Part shown: piece by piece, positions 28,287 through 37,251 of the stretch
Layout: each line of letters begins with the position of its first letter
Position numbering within the stretch: position 1 is the stretch's first letter
Translations under genes and position numbers: made by a program
Assembly (NCBI GenBank): GCA_963668605.1
Contig: OY764903.1
Span: 2,294,001 to 2,358,000, forward strand
Direction of reading: 5' to 3'
Source: G963668605 sp963668605
GTDB lineage: Bacteria > Acidobacteriota > Terriglobia > Bryobacterales > Bryobacteraceae
DNA: 64,000 nucleotides
Notes under the pieces: model-generated
What the model saw: only the letters and a program-made list of their open reading frames with translations
What the model was told of the DNA's origin: nothing
Database searches by the model: none

Positions 28287-30106
28287 GGAAGATCTCCTTT
28301 GGCGGTCAGCAGGGCAAGCCTGGCTTCGAGATTCTGGTCGTCGCTCAGCAGGCGCTCGAGGTCGGCCTGGAGTTGACGGATGCGCGGATCCACTTCATTT
28401 GCGGGTCGTCCGGAAGCCGTGAAGAGATCCTGAATGAGAGTATCAATCTCCTCAACGTTTCGCGCCAGTTCGAGGCACTCGCTCCAAGAGAAGGCGGACA
28501 CTGCCGGGGCAATCGAAACAGCGGGCGCGAAGCCTGGAGACTCGCCCCATAAGGGCTCGAACACGGCGACGGCCTTGGTGGTGTCTGCCCGCAACCGCAA
28601 CAGGTGCTCGCGCAGCATGGCTTCCAGCATCCTGCGCGCGGAACGGGCCAGCGGCGCCGTCGCGCCGGAGCCGTAACGCTCGGCCAGCCGGCGCAGAGCC
28701 CAGGCTTCCCCGCGCATCGAGCGCGACAAGCCGACAGCTTCGTTGACAAGTTCCGCCGTGCGGCGGAGCGCATTTTCCGCCCCGTATCGCCCCTCCATCC
28801 TGCGGCGCAGCAAGTCTGCCGCCGGAATCTCCCGGTTGCCGGGGGGAGCCTGGATTTCTCCAGCCGGCTCCGGCTGGCTCGCTGGCGGCGCCGCTGTCTC
28901 CAGTTCCTCCAGGGTTCTGATCTCGACGCTCAGCAGCGGGGAGCGCGGAAGGGCGGCCGTCAGTTCCACTTTCTGGCGCGATGTTTCGGCTAATCCGCGA
29001 ACCACTGTCCTGTCCGTCCCCTCGCGCTGCACCTGGATGAGGCCAGCCAGGCAATCGCCGCGCCGGTGCAGGATATAGCGGGCTTCCAGTTCCACCAAAT
29101 CCGCGTCGTCCCCCATGGCGGCAGGCGCGGGCGTGGCGGGGGGCAGAAGGGATACGGACGGCTTCGGTAGAGTGGGGAGCGCAGTTAGGGCGGGCACGTC
29201 CAAGCTGTTCCGCGCAAGCACCGGTTGCGTCACCGCCTGCAACTCGTATTGCCAGATCCGGTCCTGACCCTGCACGCGCCAGGTTTGGCTGATGGGCAAC
29301 CAGTTGGTGGCGCCCAGCAGAAGCTCTCCCTCAACGATCTGGCTTTCAAGGTAAGGGCCCGAAGCGGACGTATGTACCCGAACCGCAGGTGCGCCGGAAA
29401 GTGAACTGGTCCGCTCGGCGCTTTCGTCCTTGACGCGAACGGCGGACCGCCACGAAGAGAAAGTCCGCGCGGAAACCAGCGGCTTCCCGTCTAGGTGATT
29501 CGCTGCGAGCGCCCGGTCAAACTCGCGCCAGAGACGGTCCTCGCCGCGGCGTTCGATGCGCCTGTGCGCGGCATCGTCCCAAACTTCCAGGGTGGCTTCT
29601 TCGGCCGATGCGCGGGGCGCCGTACGCCGTAGATGCACTTTCTGATAAACCACCGGACCCGAAACCTGACCCGCCAGCTTGGCTTCGGCGTCGCCGGCGC
29701 GCGAGAGCGCTTCTTTGGCGGAGACCGTGGGAGTGGGAAGCGCCAGCCACAGGACCGCCGCCAACGCCAGAATGGCGGTGCTCGCCTGGAGCGCCCTGCG
29801 CCGGTTCAGCCAGGCGAACAGAGGCGGCTTCTCGCCCCGCGCGGCTATTTCATCGAGCCGCGGCTCGAACTCCCGCCAGTTCTTTGGCGGAGCCGCTGCG
29901 GGCGTGCTCAACAACGCGGCCCGGGCCTTCACGAGCCCGCTCACGGCGTCTTCGATCGCGTGCAGTTGGCCGCGGCATCCCCAGCATGACTTGAGGTGTT
30001 CTTCGATCGCTCTCGCAACCTTCGGTGTAGCCTCCCCGTCGGCGTAAATCAGCAGATCCTCTCCGGAGAAATGCGCGACCCGGCGCGGCCAGCCCCTACG
30101 AAGCAT
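28283..30106 (-). CDS. Anti-sigma-factor-like membrane protein with zinc-finger N-terminus and large exported region
   Basis: This protein has 607 residues. The N-terminus contains HLKSCWGC, the His-Cys-Cys pattern of zf-HC2 anti-sigma domains. One hydrophobic segment (about 107-126) follows. The remaining 480 residues would be periplasmic, much longer than most anti-sigma factors, with a beta-rich part and then a helical part rich in Leu, Arg and Glu. The gene overlaps the sigma gene by 11 bases and the receptor gene by four. Sequestration of the partner sigma factor is the expected role; what the long outer part senses is unknown. Confidence 0.75.
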   Translation of the reverse strand: MLRRGWPRRVAHFSGEDLLIYADGEATPKVARAIEEHLKSCWGCRGQLHAIEDAVSGLVKARAALLSTPAAAPPKNWREFEPRLDEIAARGEKPPLFAWLNRRRALQASTAILALAAVLWLALPTPTVSAKEALSRAGDAEAKLAGQVSGPVVYQKVHLRRTAPRASAEEATLEVWDDAAHRRIERRGEDRLWREFDRALAANHLDGKPLVSARTFSSWRSAVRVKDESAERTSSLSGAPAVRVHTSASGPYLESQIVEGELLLGATNWLPISQTWRVQGQDRIWQYELQAVTQPVLARNSLDVPALTALPTLPKPSVSLLPPATPAPAAMGDDADLVELEARYILHRRGDCLAGLIQVQREGTDRTVVRGLAETSRQKVELTAALPRSPLLSVEIRTLEELETAAPPASQPEPAGEIQAPPGNREIPAADLLRRRMEGRYGAENALRRTAELVNEAVGLSRSMRGEAWALRRLAERYGSGATAPLARSARRMLEAMLREHLLRLRADTTKAVAVFEPLWGESPGFAPAVSIAPAVSAFSWSECLELARNVEEIDTLIQDLFTASGRPANEVDPRIRQLQADLERLLSDDQNLEARLALLTAKGDLP

Positions 30107-30674
30107 CGCTCCTCCTCATCACCTTCTCGATAGCCCGTGCCAGGTAGTTCTGCACCGACGAGATGCGGACGCCCAGCACCTCGGCAATCTCGCGGTAGCG
30201 CAGCCCTTCCGCCCGAAGCTCCGTGCAACGACGTTCCTGGGGCGTGAGCCGGGAGATCGCGGCGCGCAAAGACTTGAGCCGCTCTTTCTCAAGGACCACA
30301 TGTTGCGCATCGGGGCCGGGCTCCATGAGTTTATCTTCGATACTCTTCCAGGCATTTTCGTCCCAGTGCTCTTCCCGAGCCGACCGCCGGTGCCGGTCGA
30401 CGGCCAGATTGTGCGCGGTCTGAAAAACCCAGGCGCAAGCATGCTCAATCCGGCGGCCGGCCTGGAATTCCGTGAACAGTCGCAGAAAGGCCTCCTGAGT
30501 GGCATCTTCGGCTTCTTCAGGTTCCAGACTTCCGAGCAGGTAGCGATAGACGGGTCCGCGCAATTCGAGGAAGATGTCGCTCACTGCTTTGCGCAACGCA
30601 GCATCCCCGTTCTCCTTGCCCGCCACGAGCACTCCGAGGCGCCATGCGGTCAGCGAATTGGGTCTCGGTTCCAA
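30096..30674 (-). CDS. ECF RNA polymerase sigma factor
   Basis: This protein has 192 residues. Region 2 includes YLLGSLEPEEAEDATQEAFL and WVFQTAHNLAVDRHR. Region 4 includes LTPQERRCTELRAEGLRY and the helix-turn-helix REIAEVLGVRISSVQNYL. This is the full ECF layout with no extra domain. It overlaps the anti-sigma gene and heads the set that includes a TonB-dependent receptor and exported hydrolases, so it probably directs transcription of that set. No clear matching promoter pair was identified by eye. Confidence 0.88.
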   Translation of the reverse strand: MEPRPNSLTAWRLGVLVAGKENGDAALRKAVSDIFLELRGPVYRYLLGSLEPEEAEDATQEAFLRLFTEFQAGRRIEHACAWVFQTAHNLAVDRHRRSAREEHWDENAWKSIEDKLMEPGPDAQHVVLEKERLKSLRAAISRLTPQERRCTELRAEGLRYREIAEVLGVRISSVQNYLARAIEKVMRRSDAS

Positions 30675-30768
30675 GTCTCGGAGTCCAGAATGCCAATTGT
30701 AGGACGAATTCGCATGGCGCTTTTACGACAGCGCCCCAACGGTTCAGTTCGGCCGCTATAACTGTCAG

Positions 30769-30840
30769 GTGACACGCAGGACTTTCTTCGTGGGCGCCGC
30801 GGCCGGGCGGGCCTCGAAAACTAACTCGATCAGAAGAAGA
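30769..30840 (+). pseudogene. Possible remnant of a Tat-exported protein gene
   Basis: On the plus strand a GTG at 30769, 11 bases after a TATAAC box, opens TRRTFFVGAAAGRA, which has the twin-arginine pattern and the start of a hydrophobic stretch. It then loses coherence and runs into the 3' end of the opposing receptor gene. It looks like the first dozen codons of a lost Tat-exported enzyme, but it is very short and chance cannot be excluded. Confidence 0.3.
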
Positions 30841-33800
30841 GACGTAGCGCGAACTGCATCTGCCTCGCGTTGCGCGCGGTCGTGAATTCTCCGAAGCGGG
30901 CGTTCAACTGATTACCCTGGGAGTCGAAACGCGGGCTCCTGTCCAGACCACTGTACTGGGTGTGATTGAACGCGTTGAACATCTCCCAGCGGAATTGCAG
31001 ACGAATATTCTCATGGACGGGGAAGTTCTTCAGCACGGAGGCGTTCCAGTTGTTGATGCCGGGTCCTCGAATGAGAGTCTTCGCGGCATTACCGATGGTC
31101 CCTCGCGCGGGCTGCTGAAAAACCTCAGTCCGGAAGTTGTGGCTGAAGGTCCGCTCACTCTTGGGCAGAACGGGGTTGCCGGTCACCACGATTCGTGCAC
31201 CGTCCGTGGGCGACCCGGTGACGTTGGTGAGCCCGGCTGCCGAATAGGCGACTCCCATCGGCGTGCCGCTGACGAAACTGGTGATTCCGGAAACCTGCCA
31301 TCCGTTCAGGGCGGTATTCAGCAGACCCTTGCGCCACGGCAATTTCGGAAGATCCCAGAGCCAATTTAGCTTCATGACGTGCGTGCGGTCGAAATCCGCC
31401 AGCCCGTAGTTCCAAACGCGCACGGGAACCAGCGTGCTGACGGCATCGGTGTCGGAATCGTTGTAATCGAGCGCTTTGGACCACGTCCACGACAGGCCAT
31501 ATTGAACGCCCTTCGCAAAGCGGCGGTTCACGCTCAATTGAAGCGAGTGGTAGTTGGACGAGGACGCCCATTCACGCAGGTTGATGTTGGAGTAGCCGAT
31601 CATGGGGCGCAGGAAGGCCGGCGACAGCGCCACGCGCAGATTAGTGGGATCGGCGTTCGCGGCTTCAAAGTTCGCACCGAAGGGGATGGCGTTCAGATTG
31701 CGCTGCCACATCAGGTGCCGGCCGAGCGAGCCGACGTAGGCGGCGTCCACAACAGTGTGAAACCAGATCCGCTGCTGCACGCCGAAACTGAAGTTCATCA
31801 CGCTGGGCACGTTGCCGGCGCGATCCAGTCCGAGCACATCCTGCGGAAACAGGACGCCGGAGGAAGAGAGCAGAGCATCGAGCGTGGCGTAGTTCACCAC
31901 GGGCGTGTCGACCAACGGCGGTTGGGTGGAGAAGGGTTCTTGAACGCTCGAAAGGTCCTGGCGGTTGTAGAACATTCCGAAGCCCGCGCGGAGGGCGGTT
32001 TTGCCCTTACCGAAGGGATCGAACGCGAATCCGATGCGCGGCGCGAAGTGAACTCCGCGACCGTCGATCAGCCCGGGGGGATAGCTCGAATCGAGAGCGG
32101 GGACTACCATGCCGTTCGCGCTGTCGCCGACTCCCGGAGCGATGGCTCCGATGAACGCCTCCGGGTAGACCTTGCCGGTCACCGGATGGATGCCGACTCG
32201 CTTGCCTCCCACCGTCGCGGGCGCAATCAGCCTTACCTGCTTGGCCTGGTCGAATCGCGAAAGAACGAAGCCGGAAACCAACCGGTCCCGCTCCTGCAGC
32301 GGAGGAATGAGATGGAAGCGCACGCCGAAGTCGATCGTCAACCGGCGCGCCGCCTTCCAGTTGTCCTGCAGGAACCATTCGATGTTGCTCACGCGATAGT
32401 GCATCAGCGGCCGGTTCGACGCCTCGGTGTACGAATCAAAGACGCCATACGCGGCATTCGCGTAGGCCCAGTTCGTGTCGAGAGGGTTGTTGGAGTTCCG
32501 GCCGAAGTCGAAAGCACCGTTGAACGCCACCGTGCGCGACGAGTTGCGCCAGATGCGGTCCGCATAGACGCCGGCCTTGAGGGTGTGCGGCCCCATGGTC
32601 TTGGTTAGATTGTTTGTCAGGCTGAACGTACTCTGGTTCTGGTTTAAGGGAAACCGGCCTTCGGTGGTCAGTTTGGCCGACTGCGAGACGCCGCTGAAAG
32701 TCGCGTTGGGAACAATGCCGAGCGGGTTGCCGGTCGCGCTGAATTGTCCGGCCTTGAAGCCGATGGCATCGCGCTGACTCCGGCTCAACTCCTCCGGCGA
32801 ATACAAATCCTGCTCGGGACGCCGGCTGAAGCCCATGCTTAGTTCATTGACCAACGTCGGTGTGAAGATGTGCTGGAATCGCCCTGTGAGCACGGTTCCG
32901 TGCGTGCTGAAGGTCTTGATCAGTTGATCCCAGTTGGTCCCTCCCGAATCTGGGAGCCCCATCCCTCCGGTTTGCTCGTCCGCGTGCATCGACAGGTTCA
33001 CGAACACGAGGTCGCGGGGGGTGACATTGTAGTCCACCTTGAGAGTTCGCATGTTCTGCGTGCTCGACCGGTCGGATTGAAAAACGTAGTTGTAGCGGTA
33101 AGCGGCGATGGCGTTGTCAAAGTAGTTCGGAAGCGGAAACACCTTGAGCAGCGCGAGTCCGCTGGCGCTGAGCTGGCTTTGGGGTATCCGGTTGCCGGGA
33201 ACGGGGATCCGCGAGAACGGATCGGTGATCTGCACCACGCGTCCGTTGAGGTCCATTGTTTGGGAGAAGTCGCCCCCGCGCTGGAGTTCGGTCGGCACGG
33301 TAACCTGCTTCGCGCCCTGCGGCGTCTTCAGCGGCCAATACTCCTGAGACCAGAAGAAAAATAACTTATCCCGGTTGCGGTTGAATTTGCCCGGGATGTA
33401 AACCGGCCCGCCAACGTTGTACGCCCAGGTGTTGTAACGGTACGGCGACTTTTTCAGCCCGAGGCGATTGTCGAAGTAGTTCATGGCGTTGAACTGCTCG
33501 TGCCGCTTAAAGTACGACCCCATGCCGTGGAAGTTCTTTGTGCCGGACTTGGTGATGAGTTGAATGTTGGCGCCGGACATGCGGCCGTACTCGGCCTGAT
33601 AGTTGCTCATGAGCACTTTCACCTCGGCCACTGCGTCCATGCTCACGCTGACCACGGAATTGTAGTTGTTGCCGACCTGGTTCAGCGTCATACCGTCAAG
33701 GGAGACTCCGCTCGTGTTGCGGCGATTCCCGTTCACCGCGAGATTCCAGTTGCGGTTGACGGACTCTTCGTCAGCAAGGTCGACGACGCCCGGAAGAATC

Positions 33801-34258
33801 TCGAGCAGGGACATGACGTTCCGGCCGCGAATCATCAGGCTCTCCAACTGGTCTTTGTTGATGGAGCCGGCGCGCTCGCTGCTGGCGGTTTGGATGGCGG
33901 TGCCCTCAGCCGTAACCGTTACAGTGTCTGTGAGGCTTCCCACTTCCAGCACAATCACGCCAAGCGGAAGCGTTTCGGATGCCGAAAGCTCGATGGAGCG
34001 CCTCTCGGCGGTCTTGAAGCCGCTGACCTTCACGTCGAGGTTGTACTGCCCCGGAAGCACGCCGCTGAACACGAAGTCGCCGCGATCGTCCGTCTTCATC
34101 TGGCGGACAGCTCCGGTGGTGGGCTGTACGAGAATGACGTCCGCGGCCGCCACAGCGAGACTGCCGGGGTCTTTCACGGTTCCGACAATGGAACCCGCGA
34201 TCGTCTGCGCGGTAAGAATGCCTGAGACAAGAAAAAACGACAAACACAAGTGCTTCAC
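30830..34258 (-). CDS. Oar-like TonB-dependent receptor
   Basis: This protein has 1,142 residues. A short signal peptide (LVSGILTAQ), carboxypeptidase-regulatory domain (about 20-105), plug (about 115-230) and barrel ending RQMQFALRLFF. It is the third full receptor of this type in 28 kb. No enzyme gene is coupled to it: upstream is the accessory region and downstream is the ECF sigma gene, 155 bp away on the same strand. It may be independently transcribed. Ligand unknown. Confidence 0.9.
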   Translation of the reverse strand: MKHLCLSFFLVSGILTAQTIAGSIVGTVKDPGSLAVAAADVILVQPTTGAVRQMKTDDRGDFVFSGVLPGQYNLDVKVSGFKTAERRSIELSASETLPLGVIVLEVGSLTDTVTVTAEGTAIQTASSERAGSINKDQLESLMIRGRNVMSLLEILPGVVDLADEESVNRNWNLAVNGNRRNTSGVSLDGMTLNQVGNNYNSVVSVSMDAVAEVKVLMSNYQAEYGRMSGANIQLITKSGTKNFHGMGSYFKRHEQFNAMNYFDNRLGLKKSPYRYNTWAYNVGGPVYIPGKFNRNRDKLFFFWSQEYWPLKTPQGAKQVTVPTELQRGGDFSQTMDLNGRVVQITDPFSRIPVPGNRIPQSQLSASGLALLKVFPLPNYFDNAIAAYRYNYVFQSDRSSTQNMRTLKVDYNVTPRDLVFVNLSMHADEQTGGMGLPDSGGTNWDQLIKTFSTHGTVLTGRFQHIFTPTLVNELSMGFSRRPEQDLYSPEELSRSQRDAIGFKAGQFSATGNPLGIVPNATFSGVSQSAKLTTEGRFPLNQNQSTFSLTNNLTKTMGPHTLKAGVYADRIWRNSSRTVAFNGAFDFGRNSNNPLDTNWAYANAAYGVFDSYTEASNRPLMHYRVSNIEWFLQDNWKAARRLTIDFGVRFHLIPPLQERDRLVSGFVLSRFDQAKQVRLIAPATVGGKRVGIHPVTGKVYPEAFIGAIAPGVGDSANGMVVPALDSSYPPGLIDGRGVHFAPRIGFAFDPFGKGKTALRAGFGMFYNRQDLSSVQEPFSTQPPLVDTPVVNYATLDALLSSSGVLFPQDVLGLDRAGNVPSVMNFSFGVQQRIWFHTVVDAAYVGSLGRHLMWQRNLNAIPFGANFEAANADPTNLRVALSPAFLRPMIGYSNINLREWASSSNYHSLQLSVNRRFAKGVQYGLSWTWSKALDYNDSDTDAVSTLVPVRVWNYGLADFDRTHVMKLNWLWDLPKLPWRKGLLNTALNGWQVSGITSFVSGTPMGVAYSAAGLTNVTGSPTDGARIVVTGNPVLPKSERTFSHNFRTEVFQQPARGTIGNAAKTLIRGPGINNWNASVLKNFPVHENIRLQFRWEMFNAFNHTQYSGLDRSPRFDSQGNQLNARFGEFTTARNARQMQFALRLFF

Positions 34259-34442
34259 GGATCCGGCGCCTCCTGTTTTGTTGTTGCAACGATTCTAACC
34301 AGGATTCCCGTCTTGGTCTCCCGGCCACCGACGATTATACATACTCCGTCTCTATTGGAGCCGAGGCAGGAGAGCCAACTACAGACTTCGTGTGAAGGAA
34401 TTATGTGGATGACGGCTGGGGATTTGGGGTCCGCCCCCATTT

Positions 34443-34706
34443 TTGGGCGTAGAGCCACCGACGCTGTACACACCCCAGGAGGTCGCGGACGCTTTGCGTG
34501 TCACGAGGCGCACGGTCTAAGCATGGATTAAAACGGGGCAATTGAAAGCTTACACAGTCGGCAGCGGGAAGGTTGTTGTGAAGGCTGAAGACTTGGATCC
34601 GTTCCTCAAACCAGTCGAACCCGAAGGCGTTGTCATTCCGGCGGTCCCTGCGAAGAGCACGAAAAGACCCACGAAGCAAAAGTCAGGAAGGCCGAATAAA
34701 TTCTGA
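34443..34706 (+). pseudogene. Excisionase-like helix-turn-helix gene broken by one in-frame stop
   Basis: The frame reads TLYTPQEVADALRVTRRTV, then TAA at 34518-34520, then AWIKTGQLKAYTVGSGKV and a basic tail ending SGRPNKF at 34706. This is the HTH_17/excisionase layout, in which a Tyr codon is usual where the TAA stands, so one base change (TAC to TAA) probably killed it. No ATG is present upstream in frame; the nearest possible start is a TTG at 34443. It lies outside the tRNA-bounded island and may be left over from an earlier insertion. Confidence 0.6.
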
Positions 34707-34804
34707 GTTGTTAAGGCATAAAACCACCTCGATCTGTCGCAGAATTCTCTAACTTATTCCATTTGTGAGAGAACTTGACAACAAATTGGTGGTACGATCT
34801 CCGT

Positions 34805-35084
34805 ATGAATCGGATATCGGGTAATGGAATCTTATTTACTGTTGTCGGGTCGTTTGCCTTTTCGTGGGCACTCGTGGACATGCCTACTTGCGCCGACTTG
34901 GACGATATGATCGGCAAGTGGAAAGAAGCTGTTAGACCTGGACAAGTCTCTCGCGAAGTATCTACTTCGTGAGCTTGCATGTGTGAGGGTCATCGAAGAA
35001 CCGTACATCGGCGAAGAAGTCTGGATCAAACTTGATGAGCTCATGGCTGATCCGGATGACGATAAAGACCAAGTGAAACTCTGA
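34805..35084 (+). pseudogene. Possible frameshifted small gene
   Basis: From an ATG at 34805 a 55-codon frame starts with a hydrophobic stretch (ILFTVVGSFAFSWALV) and ends at 34972. A second frame, one base off, is open from 34911 to 35084 and reads LDLDKSLAKYLLREL and then EEVWIKLDELMADPDDD, which looks like real protein. The two could be one gene with a single-base indel near 34,920, or two unrelated pieces. No family recognised. The remainder of 34,707-35,095 shows nothing else. Confidence 0.3.
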
Positions 35085-35095
35085 TTGCGTCTCGA

Positions 35096-35719
35096 ATGCG
35101 TAAACGAACCAAACCATCGAATGAAAAGTCAGTGTCCCCGAAACAGAAGACTGACAATAGTTGCACAGGTTTGAAAGCTTCAATCGGCACGGCCCCTCAT
35201 GATCGCGGCGCCTTCATTCGCGATCTGTCCAGTCTCTATGACCTGTATCGAACAACTGCCCAAAACGAGAGGTACTATGCAGCCAAGCTGAAAACGTTTC
35301 GCGCATGGGGTCTCTACTTGGATATAGCACCAGCCGTGCTGGCACCGTCCTGTCTCGGAAGCTGGGCGTTTTTTAAGGAAGGGCCGGGAGCGTACGTCTG
35401 GACCGTGATCGCCGCACTGGCGGGGATTCTCTCCGTCGTAAAGCCGTTCCTTCAGCTCTCAAAAGGCATTGAGCGGTATAGCAAGCTCTACAAAGCGTAC
35501 TCTGACCTGTACTTCGACTTGAAGCGGATGGTCGAGGACGTGAAGTACACTCGCAGCTTTTCGGGCGAGATGAAACGAACACTGAACAGTTCTCGCGACC
35601 GCCACAAAGCGTTATCGGGCGATGATCCCTGTCGCGACAAGAAACTGGAGAACCGTTGTTTCGACGAGGTATGCGCTCAGATACCAGTCGAGAATCTCTG
35701 GACTCCCCCGAATGATTAA
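35096..35719 (+). CDS. SLATT-like two-transmembrane protein
   Basis: This protein has 207 residues. After a basic N-terminus (1-35), LYDLYRTTAQNERYYAAKL leads into two hydrophobic segments (about 85-105 and 108-128, the second containing WTVIAALAGILSVVKPFL). A conserved-looking soluble helix follows (IERYSKLYKAYSDLYFDLK). This order matches SLATT domains (SMODS/SLOG-associated two-TM effectors, DUF4231-like), proposed to form pores in nucleotide-signal and other defence systems. No recognisable nucleotide cyclase or sensor gene is adjacent; a small Pro/Arg-rich gene follows 32 bases later. Defence is a family-based inference. Confidence 0.6.
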   Translation: MRKRTKPSNEKSVSPKQKTDNSCTGLKASIGTAPHDRGAFIRDLSSLYDLYRTTAQNERYYAAKLKTFRAWGLYLDIAPAVLAPSCLGSWAFFKEGPGAYVWTVIAALAGILSVVKPFLQLSKGIERYSKLYKAYSDLYFDLKRMVEDVKYTRSFSGEMKRTLNSSRDRHKALSGDDPCRDKKLENRCFDEVCAQIPVENLWTPPND

Positions 35720-35751
35720 CGCAAAAACAAACGATTAAGGAACCGACAGAC

Positions 35752-35919
35752 ATGGCCGAAAAAGTAAGACCCCCACAACCACGCCCCGATCCGCGACCGC
35801 GCCCCGATCCGCGACCGGGAAGGTTCGAGCCGTCCTATCCCGACAGAAAGTCAGACCCACCACGGAGATTTGAGCCTGATAGACCATGGCCGAAACCGGA
35901 TTGGAACAAAAAGCCCTAG
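35752..35919 (+). CDS. Small proline/arginine-rich protein
   Basis: This protein has 55 residues. An AAGGA lies ten bases before the ATG. The sequence carries a PRPDPR tandem (twice), then RFEPSYPDRKSDPPRRFEPD and ends PWPKPDWNKKP. It is basic, proline-rich and probably disordered, with no membrane segment. It is placed directly after the SLATT-like gene on the same strand, so the two are likely one transcription unit. Function unknown. Confidence 0.5.
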   Translation: MAEKVRPPQPRPDPRPRPDPRPGRFEPSYPDRKSDPPRRFEPDRPWPKPDWNKKP

Positions 35920-36114
35920 CAGGCCAACGGCAGAATTAATAGCTTTTAATATTGCCACGTTGAGGCCCCGGTCGGCTGCGGTGGATCCGCATCTGTTGTC
36001 AGGAAGGAACAGATGGTTCTGCGGCACTGTTTTCAGAATCTGCACCAAAGTGCACCAAACTACGGGGGCGCCTCTTTCATGCGCAACCAGCAAGCGGCTG
36101 ATGCTGAAAGAGTT

Positions 36115-36160
36115 ATGGTGGGCGCGACAGGACTCGAACCTGTGACCTCCTGCGTGTGAA
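36115..36160. repeat. Attachment site, distal copy (46-bp direct repeat of tRNA-Val 3' half)
   Basis: These 46 bases are identical to 45061-45106, which cover the anticodon loop through the CCA end of the tRNA-Val gene. The match ends abruptly on both sides. With the integrase gene between the copies, this is the far boundary of an integrated element. Between the small Pro-rich gene and here (35,920-36,114) I see no gene. Confidence 0.88.
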
Positions 36161-36292
36161 CCGTAGACTCGCACTTGCCTGAACCCTCCCTGATTTTCCG
36201 CAAGTCGCAGTAAAGAAAATGGTTAGCACCCAAGCTGAGAGGCAATCCAACTCACGGAAACTTAGGGAAAGCCGGGGCTAGAAGGGGTGTCC

Positions 36293-36311
36293 TGACACAA
36301 TCTCTGACACA
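36293..36311. promoter_or_regulatory. Paired TGACACA sites, left end of island (possible integrase arm sites)
   Basis: TGACACA occurs at 36293-36299 and 36305-36311, exactly 12 bp apart, 133 bp inside the distal att copy. The same pair with the same spacing occurs just inside the other end. This fits arm-type binding sites for the tyrosine integrase or its directionality factor. The rest of 36,161-36,363 holds no gene I can see. Confidence 0.5.
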
Positions 36312-36363
36312 CGGAATGCCAGTTGAAAAAGTGTGGGCGCTACTGTGCCGCTAGACTGGGGTA

Positions 36364-37188
36364 ATGAGAAGATCATCTCGCCGCAAGAATACCCGAGCAC
36401 GGACTGACGAAAGCCTGACTCGTGAGCGAATTTTCATGGCAATCGCTGAACGAACGGACCCAAAGGGTTTTGCCGAGTTGGCAGCGGCACTCGACAACCT
36501 CCTGCCGATGCCAAACATGCCATCCGAGAGCTTCGAAAAGATTCGTGATCGCCTTCGAGTCGCGTTTCTTCTTGGCTATCCTTCCTATTTTGATGCCATG
36601 TTAAAGAAATTCCTGACAGCCATGGGCATACTGTATCCAGCCGGAGTATTTCAGAAGGATAGAGTTGCCGAAGCCTCGTCGGGCCGCAAGCCAGACCCCG
36701 ATTCGATGTTTGCACTCGCCTTGAGAAAAAACGAGATTTCGATCAGCAAAATCGGAGATGCCGTGTACCCTACGCCATCGGAGGCCATTATAAAAAACGG
36801 CACAAGGCAGAATACGGTAAACAAGGCCTCAGCCGCGCTGAAACGAGCAGAGGAGCGGGTGCGCTTGCTCAATTCCGAAAATCCAACTGAGGTGTACTTG
36901 GCACTAAATCGAGAAATCCGGCTGATACACTCGACGGCAGAAACGAACGAACTCCCCATCTTGACAGGCTCATCCCAACAACAAGAAGCTCAGGGTTCAA
37001 TTTCGGTCAAGCACCTGCTGAACATTGGGAATCGGATCAGATTGGCACGCGAGAGGAATGCCTTTATTCGCAAAGACCTGATATCAAAGGGTGAAGACGA
37101 GGACCTACCCCTGTGGGAACGCGACCTCGACAATGACAATGACGTCGCTGCGAGCGCAGAAAGTCAACTCACGCCGGAACCCTCGTAA
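36364..37188 (+). CDS. Hypothetical island protein
   Basis: This protein has 274 residues and no recognised family. It has a very basic N-terminus (RRSSRRKNTRAR), a helical middle with a hydrophobic patch (DRLRVAFLLGYPSYFDAMLKKFLTAMGIL), and a charged C-terminus ending in acidic repeats (DLDNDNDVAA). There is no signal peptide. It is the first gene inside the island after the att site, separated by 63 bases from the excisionase-like gene. It could be a DNA-binding or regulatory protein, but nothing shows this directly. Confidence 0.6.
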   Translation: MRRSSRRKNTRARTDESLTRERIFMAIAERTDPKGFAELAAALDNLLPMPNMPSESFEKIRDRLRVAFLLGYPSYFDAMLKKFLTAMGILYPAGVFQKDRVAEASSGRKPDPDSMFALALRKNEISISKIGDAVYPTPSEAIIKNGTRQNTVNKASAALKRAEERVRLLNSENPTEVYLALNREIRLIHSTAETNELPILTGSSQQQEAQGSISVKHLLNIGNRIRLARERNAFIRKDLISKGEDEDLPLWERDLDNDNDVAASAESQLTPEPS

Positions 37189-37251
37189 TACACGCAAGTA
37201 CACGCGCTTATATGGAGTAAAACGAGCACTAAATCAGGGCACAATGCTTAC

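Noticed and set aside
34334..34339. TATAAT on the minus strand upstream of the third receptor
   Set aside because: No convincing -35 element at the right distance, so not listed as a promoter.
36117..36190. A second tRNA-Val gene at the distal repeat
   Set aside because: Only the 3' half matches; the 5' half cannot form acceptor or D stems, so it is an att remnant.
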